Origin: Callaeas wilsoni
Lineage: Eukaryota; Chordata; Aves; Passeriformes; Callaeidae
Length of the DNA stretch: 64,000 bases
Direction of reading: 5' to 3'
Assembly: GCA_013398955.1 (NCBI GenBank)
Contig: VWPU01014135.1
Location: forward strand, 744,001-808,000
Under the pieces are notes generated by a model. That model did not search any database. It saw nothing but the letters and a program-made list of their open reading frames with translations, and was not told the DNA's origin. Positions 25,169 to 36,437 of the stretch are shown here, piece after piece. Made by a program: the position numbers and the translations under genes. Within the stretch, counting starts at the first letter, position 1. Every line of letters starts with the position of its first letter.

Positions 25169-28100
25169 CTGTGCTCAAGTAACACAAAAATACTTGCCTT
25201 AACGACAGGAAAAATGACTTCATGAAATCTACATGGTACTCAAGGATTAAAAAAACCTGTTCTCTGGTCCTGTCATTTTTACATTCTTACAATAAAATAA
25301 CAGCCTTGGCATCCTGCTTTTTAGAAGAAAAGACCTACCTCTTTTGACTTTTCAAGCACTTGAAAATTTTAAAAGAGAAAAACTAAAAAATGCTGACCGT
25401 GTAATAGCTGGGTATTCATGGTGGGCGGAGAACATGAAAGGTTACAATATGGATCTGTGCCTACGCGTTTCTTTTCAACTTGAGCAGCATCCTCCTGCTT
25501 CTGCTAACTCGGCAATCATACAGCTGACAGATTTCTGGGTTTTCTAAATAATGCATGGGATTTTCTTTTAACATGTCAGTGCAAAAGTATCAATTCTGCC
25601 CCTGTGTCGTTTGTGATGCTGATTTTCCTTGACAGCATTCCATTAAACCAATGAGTTTTTTCCCTCCTGATGGTTCCTTAAATATTCCTCCGAGTGATGT
25701 ATTTGTGGTTTTTTAAACAGATTGTGAAGGATGTTTGCGTTTGTGAGAAAACTGCATGGCAGGTACTGAAGGGAAAGAAGGATAAAAAGATAACACTTTT
25801 TTTTTTTCTACGAGAGCTTTTTCTCTGATCCTCATATGCCAAAAGCTTGGGTGTTTTTCCTTTCTTTTCTGCCTAACTTAGCTCCTTGTCTGGAAATTAA
25901 GCAACAAGACTCTACATACAGAATAACATTTTGACTTCCTAAGGAAATACCACTGAAACACTTAGTACTGTTTGATATCTCTCCTGGGAAAGCAAAACAC
26001 ATTTCTTAAATCATGCATGCTAACTCCAAAAGCCACCAGAAGGAAATACCTGCTTTATTCTTTGCTCTGAGGTTCTGCACACACAGCTCCTGTCACGACT
26101 GCCATGCACTGATCCTTCCTTGCTCAGGCAGCCTGAAGGACGTCCAGGCAGTATCAGCCACTCTCTGTTTTACCATCTATCCTATCCCACACTTGTACAA
26201 ATCACCTGCTGCCCTGCCGTTAAAAATACAAGCTCAGATTTCAAGTTCCAGATCTCCCTAAGCAATGGCATGCTAATTTCCAGAATACACTTCACCTGAT
26301 TTTAGCGTTGCACGATGATGAGGGAGCTCATCTTTGTGAACACTTTAGTGCAACCAGAGAGCTTTTGTTCTATTTATTTCTACAGAATGACAAAACTGGT
26401 TAGGCTGGGCTGTGAGTGAGCGGGAGCCAGCTCCAGCTGCTCACTCCAGCCCTTCCTCACTTCCCAAGTGGAACAGGAAAGGCCACAATCACTCCTGGCA
26501 ACACTCTGGTGCCACCAGCAAAAAGTGTCCTCTCCAAGGACTCACCTGGAGGAGCCAAAAAGGGAGGAACAGGATCACAAAAGACTTAGGGTCACTGGGA
26601 ATTTGAGACTGTAGAGGGATGGATTTCTCCCATATCCAAACACCTATGTCCCCAACTACCTGCTTCTCCAAATTCAACCCTCCCGCCCCAATCCTACCAG
26701 AAGACGGAGAGGGACACTAAGCCACAAGGAAAAGCCAGCCCAGGTCGGCTGGACTGTGGGGCCAGAGAGCCTCCAGTGCCAGATTAAAGAGGAGATTTTC
26801 AACTGCCAGAGAAGCTTTGCTTCAACACTTCATATGATGAGTAGGAAGGTGCAAAAAGATCTCTTTCTCTTCTGCAGAGAGAGTGGAAGGAGGACATCAA
26901 TGTTCAAATGTGTAACAGCATTCTTCACAGCACTGTGAACTAAAGTATTCAATTAAAAAATATCTGCAAATTGAACTTTTTGGGGAAATTTTTTCCCTGT
27001 ATTTTCAGTATTAACTCCTGTAGCATTTGTTTTTTAAGACATTATTTAGAATATTCCAGTACCAAACTCCACCACTCCTGAGATTATTGTAACCTCATGA
27101 AAAGGACGTAGGTAGGACCTGATGGCAAAAGCACATCAGCTGCATTGGAAGCAGGAAAAGAAGTGGCACATTTATTCCTCGTTTCCTTAGACACACTCGT
27201 AAGACTCAATTCCACACCTGCAATTTGCTAGAGGACAATATAATATCTGAGGAGTAAGTCAGTGATCGTGTTATATTGAGTTAGAGGTCAGATTTTAAAC
27301 TGACAGGACAAATTCTGGCTTCAGACAGAGAATTCTTAAAAGTTTCCATCATCATAATGATGCACAGAGGAAGAAACCATAGAAGTGACAGGCTAGGCAT
27401 CAGTAAGAAGCAAACCCAAAATTATTTCATACTTCAACAGATACAGATGGGGATTGAGATGAATATGCCAAGACATCCTCAACACTTTTTTTTTATTATA
27501 CTAATGGCTTGTATATAATGACACACTTGCAAAAAAATCTGGCAATAAAGCTTCAGGACTTAATAGGGCTCAATTACATTTTTAATTTAAAATAAACAAC
27601 AGCAAAAAAGAGAGTATTCCACTCATCTATCAGACTGTGGGATGAGCAGGAAGGCACATATCCAAAAGTGAAGTATTTAGTGGCATTGTAGGAAGTCAAT
27701 GTGTAATACTGAGGTAAAAACCGAAAATTGTTTTAAATAAAACTGCAACCCTTCGAGTCTTTGTTACAGTAAAAAGAAAAAAAAAAAAATCAAAGGAAGC
27801 AAAAGGTCCTCAGCTCTGTACAACCATATTTCTGATTTGACAGTTACAATTATAATCATTCAGACATCTATTTCCCACAAACTCTCCACAGCCATAACCT
27901 TTAGTGATTAATTATAAAGTTCCAGGAGCAATAGTACACAGACTAATTTCCTAAAACAATAAAACACAGAATTTCTCATTTGGAGCTAAATGAAACACGA
28001 ACAGGTTGTTTTTCATGCTGAAATCTAGATGCAGAGTCATGTTGCAGCCATTACAGAAGCTATTAAACACAACCTCAAATCAAAGAAACTGTAGGTCTCT

Positions 28101-30455
28101 CTCCTAAAATAAAATGTTTTTCTCACTTACGAGGCTTCTGACTCCTTTTCTCTGTTCCTTTCTACCTCTTCTTAGTAAAAAAAATTCAAAATTCAATTTT
28201 CTTCCTCATTTCACATCCCCATTTTATTTTTAATAGTCATTTAAACTGTAAGTCTAGAGCAAAGCAAACAGTTGGTGAAGGTTTCATGCACACGGAATTA
28301 TCCTGGTGTTCCCTTCACAGCAGATCAAAGTAACAACGTGTGTATTAACTTCTAAACAAAATTCCCACTCTCTTCATGCCACACCAAGGGGTTTTCTGTA
28401 GTGAGTGTTTGATAATTTTTCCCTTATTTTAAATGGTGAAATACACAGCCAACTTTTGCACTCCTTTCATGGTGGTTTTCCTTTCTGAAACATCCTGCTC
28501 AATGTAAATCTTTATAATGTCACCCACTAATAAAGGAGGAACCCATGTGTTACAAAAATCATCCCAATGTTCACGTTGCACACACTGGAAAGAGTGGAAA
28601 TTGTGATTTTTAATAGGATTAGTATTAGTTCTTTCTGGTAAGGACGCATTGCTCTGTCTGCAAGCAACACTGGCACTTGAGCCTGAAAATTTGCTCTTGG
28701 CAATTTTACTGCATCAGGTAATGAAAAGGAGAAAGAACTGAGAAAAGATCTTTATGGAACTGTCACCATACCCTTGTTCTTAGGCCCCACTATAACTTCA
28801 GCTAAAGTCAGTGGGAATTTTTCCAAATATTCAAACCGGTATTGAGTTGGTTGTAGAACTCATTGAATTGCCAAAGCACAGAGAACTCCCCTGTAGAGTG
28901 CACACACCTGCTGCACTGTCCAAAGGCTGGTGTGACAGTCCCCTAAAAAACTTCTTGTTTCATGAGGTACCTGAAATAATCACATTAATGTAGATTCTCC
29001 CCACATAAAGTACACAAATTTTGCCCTGTCAGGTAACACACAAAACCATGAGCACTCAAATTAAACTTTTGAACAGCAGCTTTTAAAACCCCCATACCAA
29101 CCCTACATCTTTTCTGTAGGAAGCTTCCTTGCTCTTCTGTAGTAATTCTATCTTCACTCCCTTTTCTTAGCATTCTGTGAACTCTCAGAATTCATTCTGA
29201 ACTATATACAAACTATCTGAGTTACAACCACTAAATAGGCTTTTTCAGTGCTTTTTTTTCTGAATTCAATGTGCACTAATTGATTAGGGTCTGAGAGGTG
29301 AATAAGAAATAGATATCCTGCAGAACAGGAAGCTGTTCCATTAAACAGGGAAAGGTTTAATGCATGAGTTAGAAGCCAGATTTCTTCAAATACAGATGAG
29401 TACACAAAATTAGCAAAAGGCAATGCCACTTTTGGAAAGACTGCTTTGTGCATAATTTGTCATGAATTCAAAGTTATTCCTTTAGAAAATGAGTCGAAGA
29501 TCTCCCAGCTGCTGCTTTATTGGTCTAATAAATTCCCATTTTGATGGGAGGATGCATATGCAGCATTCAGCAGCCAGGCTTCGCCTTCGGAGACGCGGGA
29601 ATGCCGAGGGGAGAGCGGGATGCCACGGGGATCACACTGTGCCTCTCGTCTTGAATTGATAATGGAAACAAACAAAGCATGTTTCCAAAGTGGTAAGAGT
29701 GTATTGTAGGATGCAGTAAAAAGTGAGGCCAAGTGAAACTGCCCCTATTTTAACACGTATCAGAGACAAAATGGATCTGTCTTGTTCCAGATGCTCTACA
29801 CTGCCCAAGTAAAAATCTCTTCTGTTCAGCTGGAAGGATATCAGAATAAAGACTTCCTCTCCAAAGGATCCGTTTTGACTTCACCTTTGAACCCTATTCC
29901 TGGGGAGCTGGGACTTGGGGAGCTTGGTTCTAGTTTATATTAATGCTCGTACAGCACAGACTGAACGTGTTCCGTGCCAGGGAACTATCACGACTTCCCT
30001 TCACAGCTGTGCTTTGCAAACAAACATTCAAGGGAAGAACAAAATGCAGAAAAGCCATAAACCTGGTGACGGAGCATTCCCTGCCTTACCTTTCTCCAGT
30101 GACCTGTGGAACTCAGGAGTTCAAACAACGTGACCTTTCGGAAACTTTCCACCATTTGCTGGAAAACCCTAGAAGTGTTATTGCCAATGGAGAAACCTTT
30201 TGTTACTACAGATGTGTTTAGGGGGCACTTCAAAGGGTCTGTATCCAACTCTCATGAAGATGGTCCTTCACGAGTGTTTTTCAAAGAATAAGTGAAGGGA
30301 GCTGTTAGGAGGAAAACTGGAGGAATATGTAGGAGTGAGACCACTAATTTTCATTTATCACTGGTAGAGCAAAGCTTACAAAACACAAGAGCCCGAGAAT
30401 TTCACACCCAGGTGCTGAGAGCTCCAGGGCAGCTCAGGGGCACAGCATCCCCTAC

Positions 30456-30587
30456 CTGCATTAGAATTGAGCTCTTCATTTTCTGACTCGGTTCCATTTT
30501 GACTCCCACTTCCATGAAGGCTGTTCATGGCCATAAGCTTCATTTTCTGTAGCTTCATTGCCTCTGCCATGGCAGCTGCTGTCAGAC
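30456..30587 (-). CDS. DACH2: DACH2 internal coding exon (LTAAAMAEAMKLQ)
   Basis: This 132-bp exon follows the Ski/Sno/Dac domain region in the protein. On the minus strand the acceptor is TTGTTCCAG (AG at 30589-30588) and the donor is GCAG|GTAGGG. The first two bases (GT) finish a glycine codon from an exon beyond the window. The peptide runs LTAAAMAEAMKLQKMKLMAM, a Met/Lys-rich helix-like stretch, then a polar S/G/N/E-rich tail ending NSNA plus one base (G) of the next codon. DACH1 has AIAEAMKVKKIKLEAM at this place, so DACH2 is the better match. The exon is phase 1-1 and a multiple of three. The ATG at MAEAM lies inside the exon and is not a start. Identification is from memory of the family. 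Confidence 0.93.
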
Positions 30588-30889
30588 CTGGAACAATATA
30601 AATAAATAATATGCAGTGTCATATTATACAATGTGGCACTGCAAGTATGAACAGAACATTCAGTTCAGTAAGAAAAAGTCACACAAATTCAATGGCCACT
30701 CAGTCCAGTTAAGTAATGCTATCCCTGAACACCACCTTTGTTTTTAAGTCATTACTTCAACACACCATTCTAAGAATTTTAAAAAAAAAAAAAAAAACCT
30801 CATGTTTATTTTTCTTTTAGCATGTATAGCATAAAGAAATATTTATTTAATGGTATCCCTTTTGATTATACTTTTAAATATAATTTCCC

Positions 30890-30920
30890 GTCACTTTGAT
30901 CACCCTGTCACTTTGATCAC
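30890..30920. repeat. 17-bp tandem duplication
   Basis: GTCACTTTGATCACCCT is followed immediately by GTCACTTTGATCAC, giving just under two perfect copies. Each copy contains the palindrome TGATCA. Confidence 0.85.
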
Positions 30921-31898
30921 TTTCTGCTTGACTTATTTAGCTGGAACAAAATTTCCACACACAGAGTAAGTAAGATATAGTATTCCTTAATTTCAACAGT
31001 TCAAAGCCAATTAACATTCAATAGTACAGCATTCATTGTTCTATTATGCATCCAAATATTGTTTTTTCCTTTTGGGAATCTGACGGTTTGGATTAATATT
31101 ATTGTTACTAGAAAATATTACATTGGAAATGTGTAGAAAAACACAATATGGATAATTATAGAATCAATCCCAGTTTTAAGAGACCATTAAAACCAGACCA
31201 GCAGAAATTCACAGAATTAAGGGGCGTATTGGTAGAAGATTTTCAAATTACTAAAACCCAATTAATTTCCAGTAGTAAAAGAGAAGAAGCAGAGTAACAT
31301 CAGGCTACAGGTTACCATAATTATAATGATTTTTTTAAGTTTAGTTTTTTCATAGGAGCAAAGTTTTTAGGTTTTATCGTTTTGACTTGGTCGAATCAGA
31401 TTTTCTTCCAGACAGTACCAAATTACTTTTACTCTGGGCAAGATGTGACTGAAAATAATCAGAAGTTCTTGCAGGAAAATCCAAGAGATATGGCCATAGA
31501 ACCAAAAACATCTCTACAGGTACAACTGTTTATTCACTCAGTTATGGATTAAGGGGGTTTACTCTTCTCCCCAGTACAGCAGGACTTGTTTTTATTATTT
31601 GCTACCTAGTTCCACAAAATCACTGAATTGCATTTATTAAAACCCGTGACTTTTTTGGTGGTGGCGCATGTTCTATCAACCCACTAAGGCACCACACATC
31701 AAACCAGAATTAAATAATCTGCTTCTGGAAAGTATTGCTTACGGAGAGATTTAGATACTCATTAAAGGGAACTAATAATTTTCACACCCTATCCGTAAAT
31801 TACAATACTCTTTTAAAAGCTGCTACGAATTTGACATTCAGACAAGCTCTGCTGCTCCTCTTACAGGCTTCACGAAGTTCTCATCATCTTAGTCAGAC

Positions 31899-32443
31899 TT
31901 AAGAAAGGAAGCAATCCAGGACTGCAGCTCCATGCAGAGGGACACCAATATCACACATGGATACAGAAATTTGGTCAAGTTCAGCAAAGATATTCTGATC
32001 ATCATCAATAATTTTGTCCTTTAGGTTATTTAAGGCAGCCCTCTCTTCATGTGAAAGACCACTACGCTGTAATTTTTTTTTCAACACCCTTTAAAGTTCT
32101 TTTACAAATGGTACAGGTTTTTTATCAAGCAGATATAAAATCCTGATGTTTAAACTCCTGTTTTTCTCTCACACACTCTCACTTAATCCATCACGGAATA
32201 CATCTTCAATGATAAAACTCTCCACACACTTTCTGGAGGAGATGAAATAGCCTGCAAACCTCTTCACTTTTTTTTCTTGGGGAAAGGAAGTGGGATTGCT
32301 CTTTGAGTGAATTTTACATTATTTTCAGGAAGTTGAAAAAAAATAAGCCGTATCCCAGTTCTGAGGAATTGACTGTTCTCAAGATTTCCAGGCACCTTTT
32401 CACTTTGTATTTTTAATCCATTTGCAAAGAATTCACATTCATT
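31899..32443 (-). other. Unassigned open stretch with two in-frame stops (possible gene relic)
   Basis: One minus-strand frame is open for about 90 codons from 32443 to 32172, has TGA at 32171-32169 and TAA at 32093-32091, then is open for another 63 codons to a stop at 31899. The last part is unusually charged and protein-like (GLSHEERAALNNLKDKIIDD, then NIFAELDQI). The first part has no ATG. I could not match it to a family. It may be a decayed retrocopy or simply chance in AT-rich intron; it has no visible poly(A) tail or clean ends. A translated search against bird proteomes would decide. Confidence 0.15.
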
Positions 32444-35049
32444 TTAATGGTTACAAAAATACAGCGTCTGAACATGGAGTTTTTAATTCTAACATTTTAT
32501 CATTTGTATGTATCCAGGGATGCACAGATAAACCAATATTCCAGTGTTTTCATCAGGGTCAGTATTTATGCAGGTTCTTGATATAGATTGGAAGTCATGA
32601 AATTTAATTAAATACGCAAAACAGTAAAGAAACTGTTTATAAGGAGGTAAATAGGGAATGGAAAATAAATCCAGATCTTTAGCAAAACGTTCAGAGAACA
32701 GACAAGAGAAAAAATTATGCAGGGCACTGTATTTTCTAAAAAAAAAAACCAAAAGAAAAATCCCCCAAAACCTTCTACTGAACAGTTGTACCAGAAGTGT
32801 AATGAAGGCAGAAAGGTACCACGGAACAAACAGAAAATAATAAACACAGTCCCCAAATCACCACGATGCCGCCTGCAGAAATTAAAGGTAATTATTGTCA
32901 GGCGTTTCTGAGCTCCCTAGCCAGACACAGCTGCCATAAGGACACCAGCCAAGAAACAGTGATGTATCAGAAAACTGTGCTGTGCCATCTGCCACGCCAA
33001 AGTCACTCCGCTTCAGCAGCAAAAGTTTCAGGAGTAAAACACAGCCCTAGTGCAGAAAGCACCAAGGTCCTGCCCAGCCAGGCACAAGCTTGAAGATACA
33101 GCCTAGATTATCCCTAAACTCAGTGTCAGCAAAGTCTTTATTCTCTCACTCACTTTCCCAGTCTATGTAATTTCTTACTTGAACTAAAAGTCACAGAATC
33201 TGTCTGAGGCAGTTTAAAAACAATGTACTAATTCTTCAGCATTTCTGAGAGATAATAAAATTGAGGCCAAAGTAAATGGGTTCAGCAGTAAGCAGGTGCT
33301 TCTGAGTGAAATGATGGCAGGAAACGGGCAGCATTGGCATAATCTTCAATTAAGGCACCACCATGGTTAACGTTACTGGAGCTATTACTTAATTTAACTA
33401 TTAATAACACTCCTTTCTATAATTGACTCAGCACAGGTTAGCTGTGGAGAAGAGAGCTATTCCTCAACTGAATCTAAGGATCTACAAAGAACCAAAGAAT
33501 CATTTCCATCTTCTTGGATGAATCATTAGCAGCAGTAGAATCCCACTTAGAGCACCTCACTTTGAAAAATGTCCTGGAAACTGCTGTAACATATACATCT
33601 ATCCCTCTACTTCCCCCTAAAAACAACCCAGATCACTAGGAAAACCCACATGCTGGATTGCATACTTCAAAGCTGCTGGTTTTCCCCATCCATTTACACT
33701 TTAAATTTTCCTTCCTTCAGTTATCTTCTGCCAGCTGCAATCAGTCAGGGAACACCCAGGAAATAAACTGTGGACGTTTGTTGTCAAACACGGACATCCT
33801 TCACAAGAGCCCAGCACCACAGGACGAGTCTCGGCACAGCCGGCATAGTTTCCTGGCGAGGCTGCCCACAGCCACGTGGCCAGTGGGGCTGGTGCTGCTC
33901 CCAGTATCCCCAGTTACCCAGGCTGGCAGGGAGCAGCTCCTGGTGGGATCTGTGGGAGAGACACGGAATGTGGGAGCCGTGCTCTGTGCACAGGAACCCG
34001 ATCCCAGCTGCTCAGAACTCCTGCAGCACGGTGTGCACGGCAGGACAAGCAGCTGCCATCCGCCATCCGCCTTCTGCGAGCCCACTTTTGTCAGGACACT
34101 CTGCACCCTCTCTCTGACGAGTCTGCACAACTCTGCTACACAGCACAGGGATTGAGCCCTGAAATAACCAAAATAACCCTTCAAGGATGCACAAGCCACA
34201 CACTTCATGCACAGGTTGCGCCAAAGGAAAATTCCGCAGCTGTATTCTGGACAGACAGACCGGGCCTAAGAAACAACCTCTTCAAATGAAGAGTCTGGAT
34301 CCAAGTTAGGACCATTCTCAGCCGATTCAGCAGGGCACTGCAGTGCTCTGGGGAAACCCAGTGCTTGGGATGCTGGGGATGGAACAGAGCTCCACGTTCT
34401 GGGAGCCCTGGCTGCTCCTGCACCCCCCGAGCACATCCTCTGCTCCTACGGCCACGGCACCCGCGGTACCTCAGAGCCTGCGAGCACCTGGGAGGCTTCT
34501 CCAGCCCTTGTCTGCATCCCATTAGGTCAGTGGTTAATTGTTTACCCACAGATCCCCTACACAGACAAAAAGACTGCTGAAGATGATTCCTCTGTGAAGT
34601 CTCAGGAATTCTGTCAAAAGAAGCAGCATTTTCACTGCATGGCCCAAAGATCACAGTCCCAGGTTGCTGGCAGTCTCCCGTCACAGGGCAGTGCTGAACC
34701 AGCCCGAGCTCCAGGGGACAAGGGGACAGTGTCCTTTGCCTCCAGTAATGTCATAATTTATCCCTTAGCAAATACTTTCTGGTGTTTGGGTAAGAACCCA
34801 AAACTCAGCTACTTTCCTGCACTGAGGTACCGCTGGTGTCTTGGGTGCAAGTGAATCCTGCACGTTTAACCAATGTCCAGTCACTGAAAATTGGATTTTG
34901 ACGGTGAATACAAGGGCTCTGAGCTTTTCAGGTGACCCTGAGTATCTGCTAATATTGTACTCCAGCTACAGCTATTTTTTTCCAGTTTCCTGATTAGTCA
35001 GACTGTGCCCCTCCTTCATATTAATTTGAAAGCTTTTCTGTCAAAACTG

Positions 35050-35345
35050 TGAACAAGTAAATTAACTAAAGGAGAACTATGAGTAATCAAATCCTGAGGT
35101 TTGCAATTAATTAAATGAAATGGTGAGTCAGTGAACTGAAAAATGGTTTTATATTAAAACAAAACATTTAATTAAATTAACAGTCAACACGTTGCAATTA
35201 ATAATATTCAAAAGGAAAAATGAAACCCAGTTTAGCTGTGCCATATTATTTCAGTGTAACAGTCAAGCATTGTGCATTGGCTTGTTTATATTTGCATTCA
35301 AAGCTGCTATGGGTCAAGCATGCTGTGCTAAGACAGCAATGATGA
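35050..35345. promoter_or_regulatory. Candidate intronic regulatory element with TTAATTAA sites
   Basis: This repeat-free stretch has clustered homeodomain-type cores. TTAATTAA is at 35107-35114, an ATTTAATTAAATTAA run at about 35166-35180, and TTGCAATTAATAATATTC is nearby, followed by a mixed-composition block (TTTGCATTCAAAGCTGC, GTCAAGCATGCTGTGC). The pattern fits a conserved developmental enhancer but is inferred from composition only. Confidence 0.25.
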
Positions 35346-35908
35346 AATATCTGGTACTATGAAATGTTAGTGAGAGACCATATTGCCAACAGTGAAAACA
35401 ATCCTGAAACCTCCAACAAATTAGGCTTTCCAAGACTGAAAAGGAATGCTCACTTTAATTAAAATTAATAAGTAAATACATATAATATAATTTACGTTTT
35501 CAGAAGGCCTGCAAAATTTTACTAATTAATTTGAAAAATCACGCTAGAAAGTGAAGGCTTCTCTGTAGCTGAAATGAATCATCCTTGTTTAGTGATAAAT
35601 AGGGAGGCAAAACCCAGCTACTACACAAAGGACAGTGGAATTGAGCCTTTGGATAAGAACAGTAAAATGCCCAAAGTCTTAAAGCAGTTTGGAGATGGAT
35701 CCAAACTCCTAAGTCTCATTACTGCAGATGTTTTCCATGTTTGTGAAATGACTCAACCAGGAACAGCAGGAAGGTTTAGTTCCAGTGCACGTCAAGTTTT
35801 CAATGGCTCTGGAAAGATACCCTGGCTACCACCTGGGAATGGTCACAACAATCCATGACTGTGAATCGTCTGAGAGATGGAAGGATGGAACTCAGGGAGT
35901 AACAACTC

Positions 35909-35941
35909 GTGAGTAACTGGTGAGTAACTGGTGAGTAACTG
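35909..35941. repeat. 11-bp tandem repeat, three copies
   Basis: GTGAGTAACTG is repeated three times without mismatch. A related half-copy (GGAGTAACAACTC) lies just to the left. Each unit contains GTGAGT, a strong donor-like hexamer on the + strand, which is antisense to DACH2. Confidence 0.95.
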
Positions 35942-36325
35942 GGCGCTGCAGGCTGGGGATGGACTTCGGCAAGAGCTCTGTCGTGGGCTGGGCTGTGGGA
36001 ACATCACCCCAAACCTGGGAGGGCACTCGGAGCCCAGGCTGAAATCCAGGACATCCATCTGACACTGCCCGGCTGAAATGCAGCCAACAGCCAAAAAATG
36101 CATCACAACACTGGAGCTTCCTTCATCTGTTCTTACACCTGCAGCCAGTTGTTTGGACATTATAATCATATTTCAAAAACATGTTCTTTCCTGTTCTGCA
36201 ACACGAAAACACCCCAAATGACAGCAAGTATTGATTTTTCGAGGAGAAAATTTAAATTCAGTATTTATCACGCTGCATAATCAAGGCAAAAGAGAAAACA
36301 AAGACTCTTTGCTTTATCTGAACGA

Positions 36326-36437
36326 GGCTTGGAGCAACTTGGTCTAGTGGAAGGTGTCCCTGCCCATGGCAGGAGGTGGAATGAGATCACCTTTAAGGTC
36401 TCTTCCAACCCAAACCAATCTGGGATTCTTAGATTCT
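36326..36437 (+). repeat. CR1 LINE 3'-end fragment
   Basis: GCTTGGAGCAACTTGGTCTA, GTGGAAGGTGTCCCTGCCCA, TGGCAGGAGGTGGAATGAGA, TCACCTTTAAGGTCTCTTCC and AACCCAAACCAATCTGGGAT, then ATTCTTAGATTCT, is the sense-strand 3' end of a bird CR1, including a remnant of its terminal ATTCTATGATTCT-type repeat. It is about 110 bp long and 5'-truncated. Confidence 0.92.

Larger units (their letters stand above)
16495..30455 (-). other. DACH2: DACH2 large intron, right part
   Basis: This is the donor-proximal part of the same large intron; its donor GTAGGG is at 30455-30450. It holds two CR1 remnants, a duplicated 58-bp segment around 17.2 and 18.0 kb, a 20-bp tandem duplication at 25129-25168, and A or T homopolymers (for example 23450-23462 and 27777-27789). 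GC-rich patches occur at about 19680-19830, 20170-20330 and 24800-24900. A motif-rich AT stretch at 23150-23400 is listed separately. I see no further exons. Confidence 0.8.

Noticed and set aside
1627..30587. Assignment of the exons to DACH1
   Set aside because: All three peptides differ from remembered DACH1 at diagnostic places (for example MAEAMKLQKMKLMAM against AIAEAMKVKKIKLEAM) and fit DACH2.
33658..34684. Overlapping open frames in a GC-rich patch on both strands
   Set aside because: High GC lowers stop frequency in every frame. None of the translations resembles a known protein, and there is no clear CpG-island promoter.
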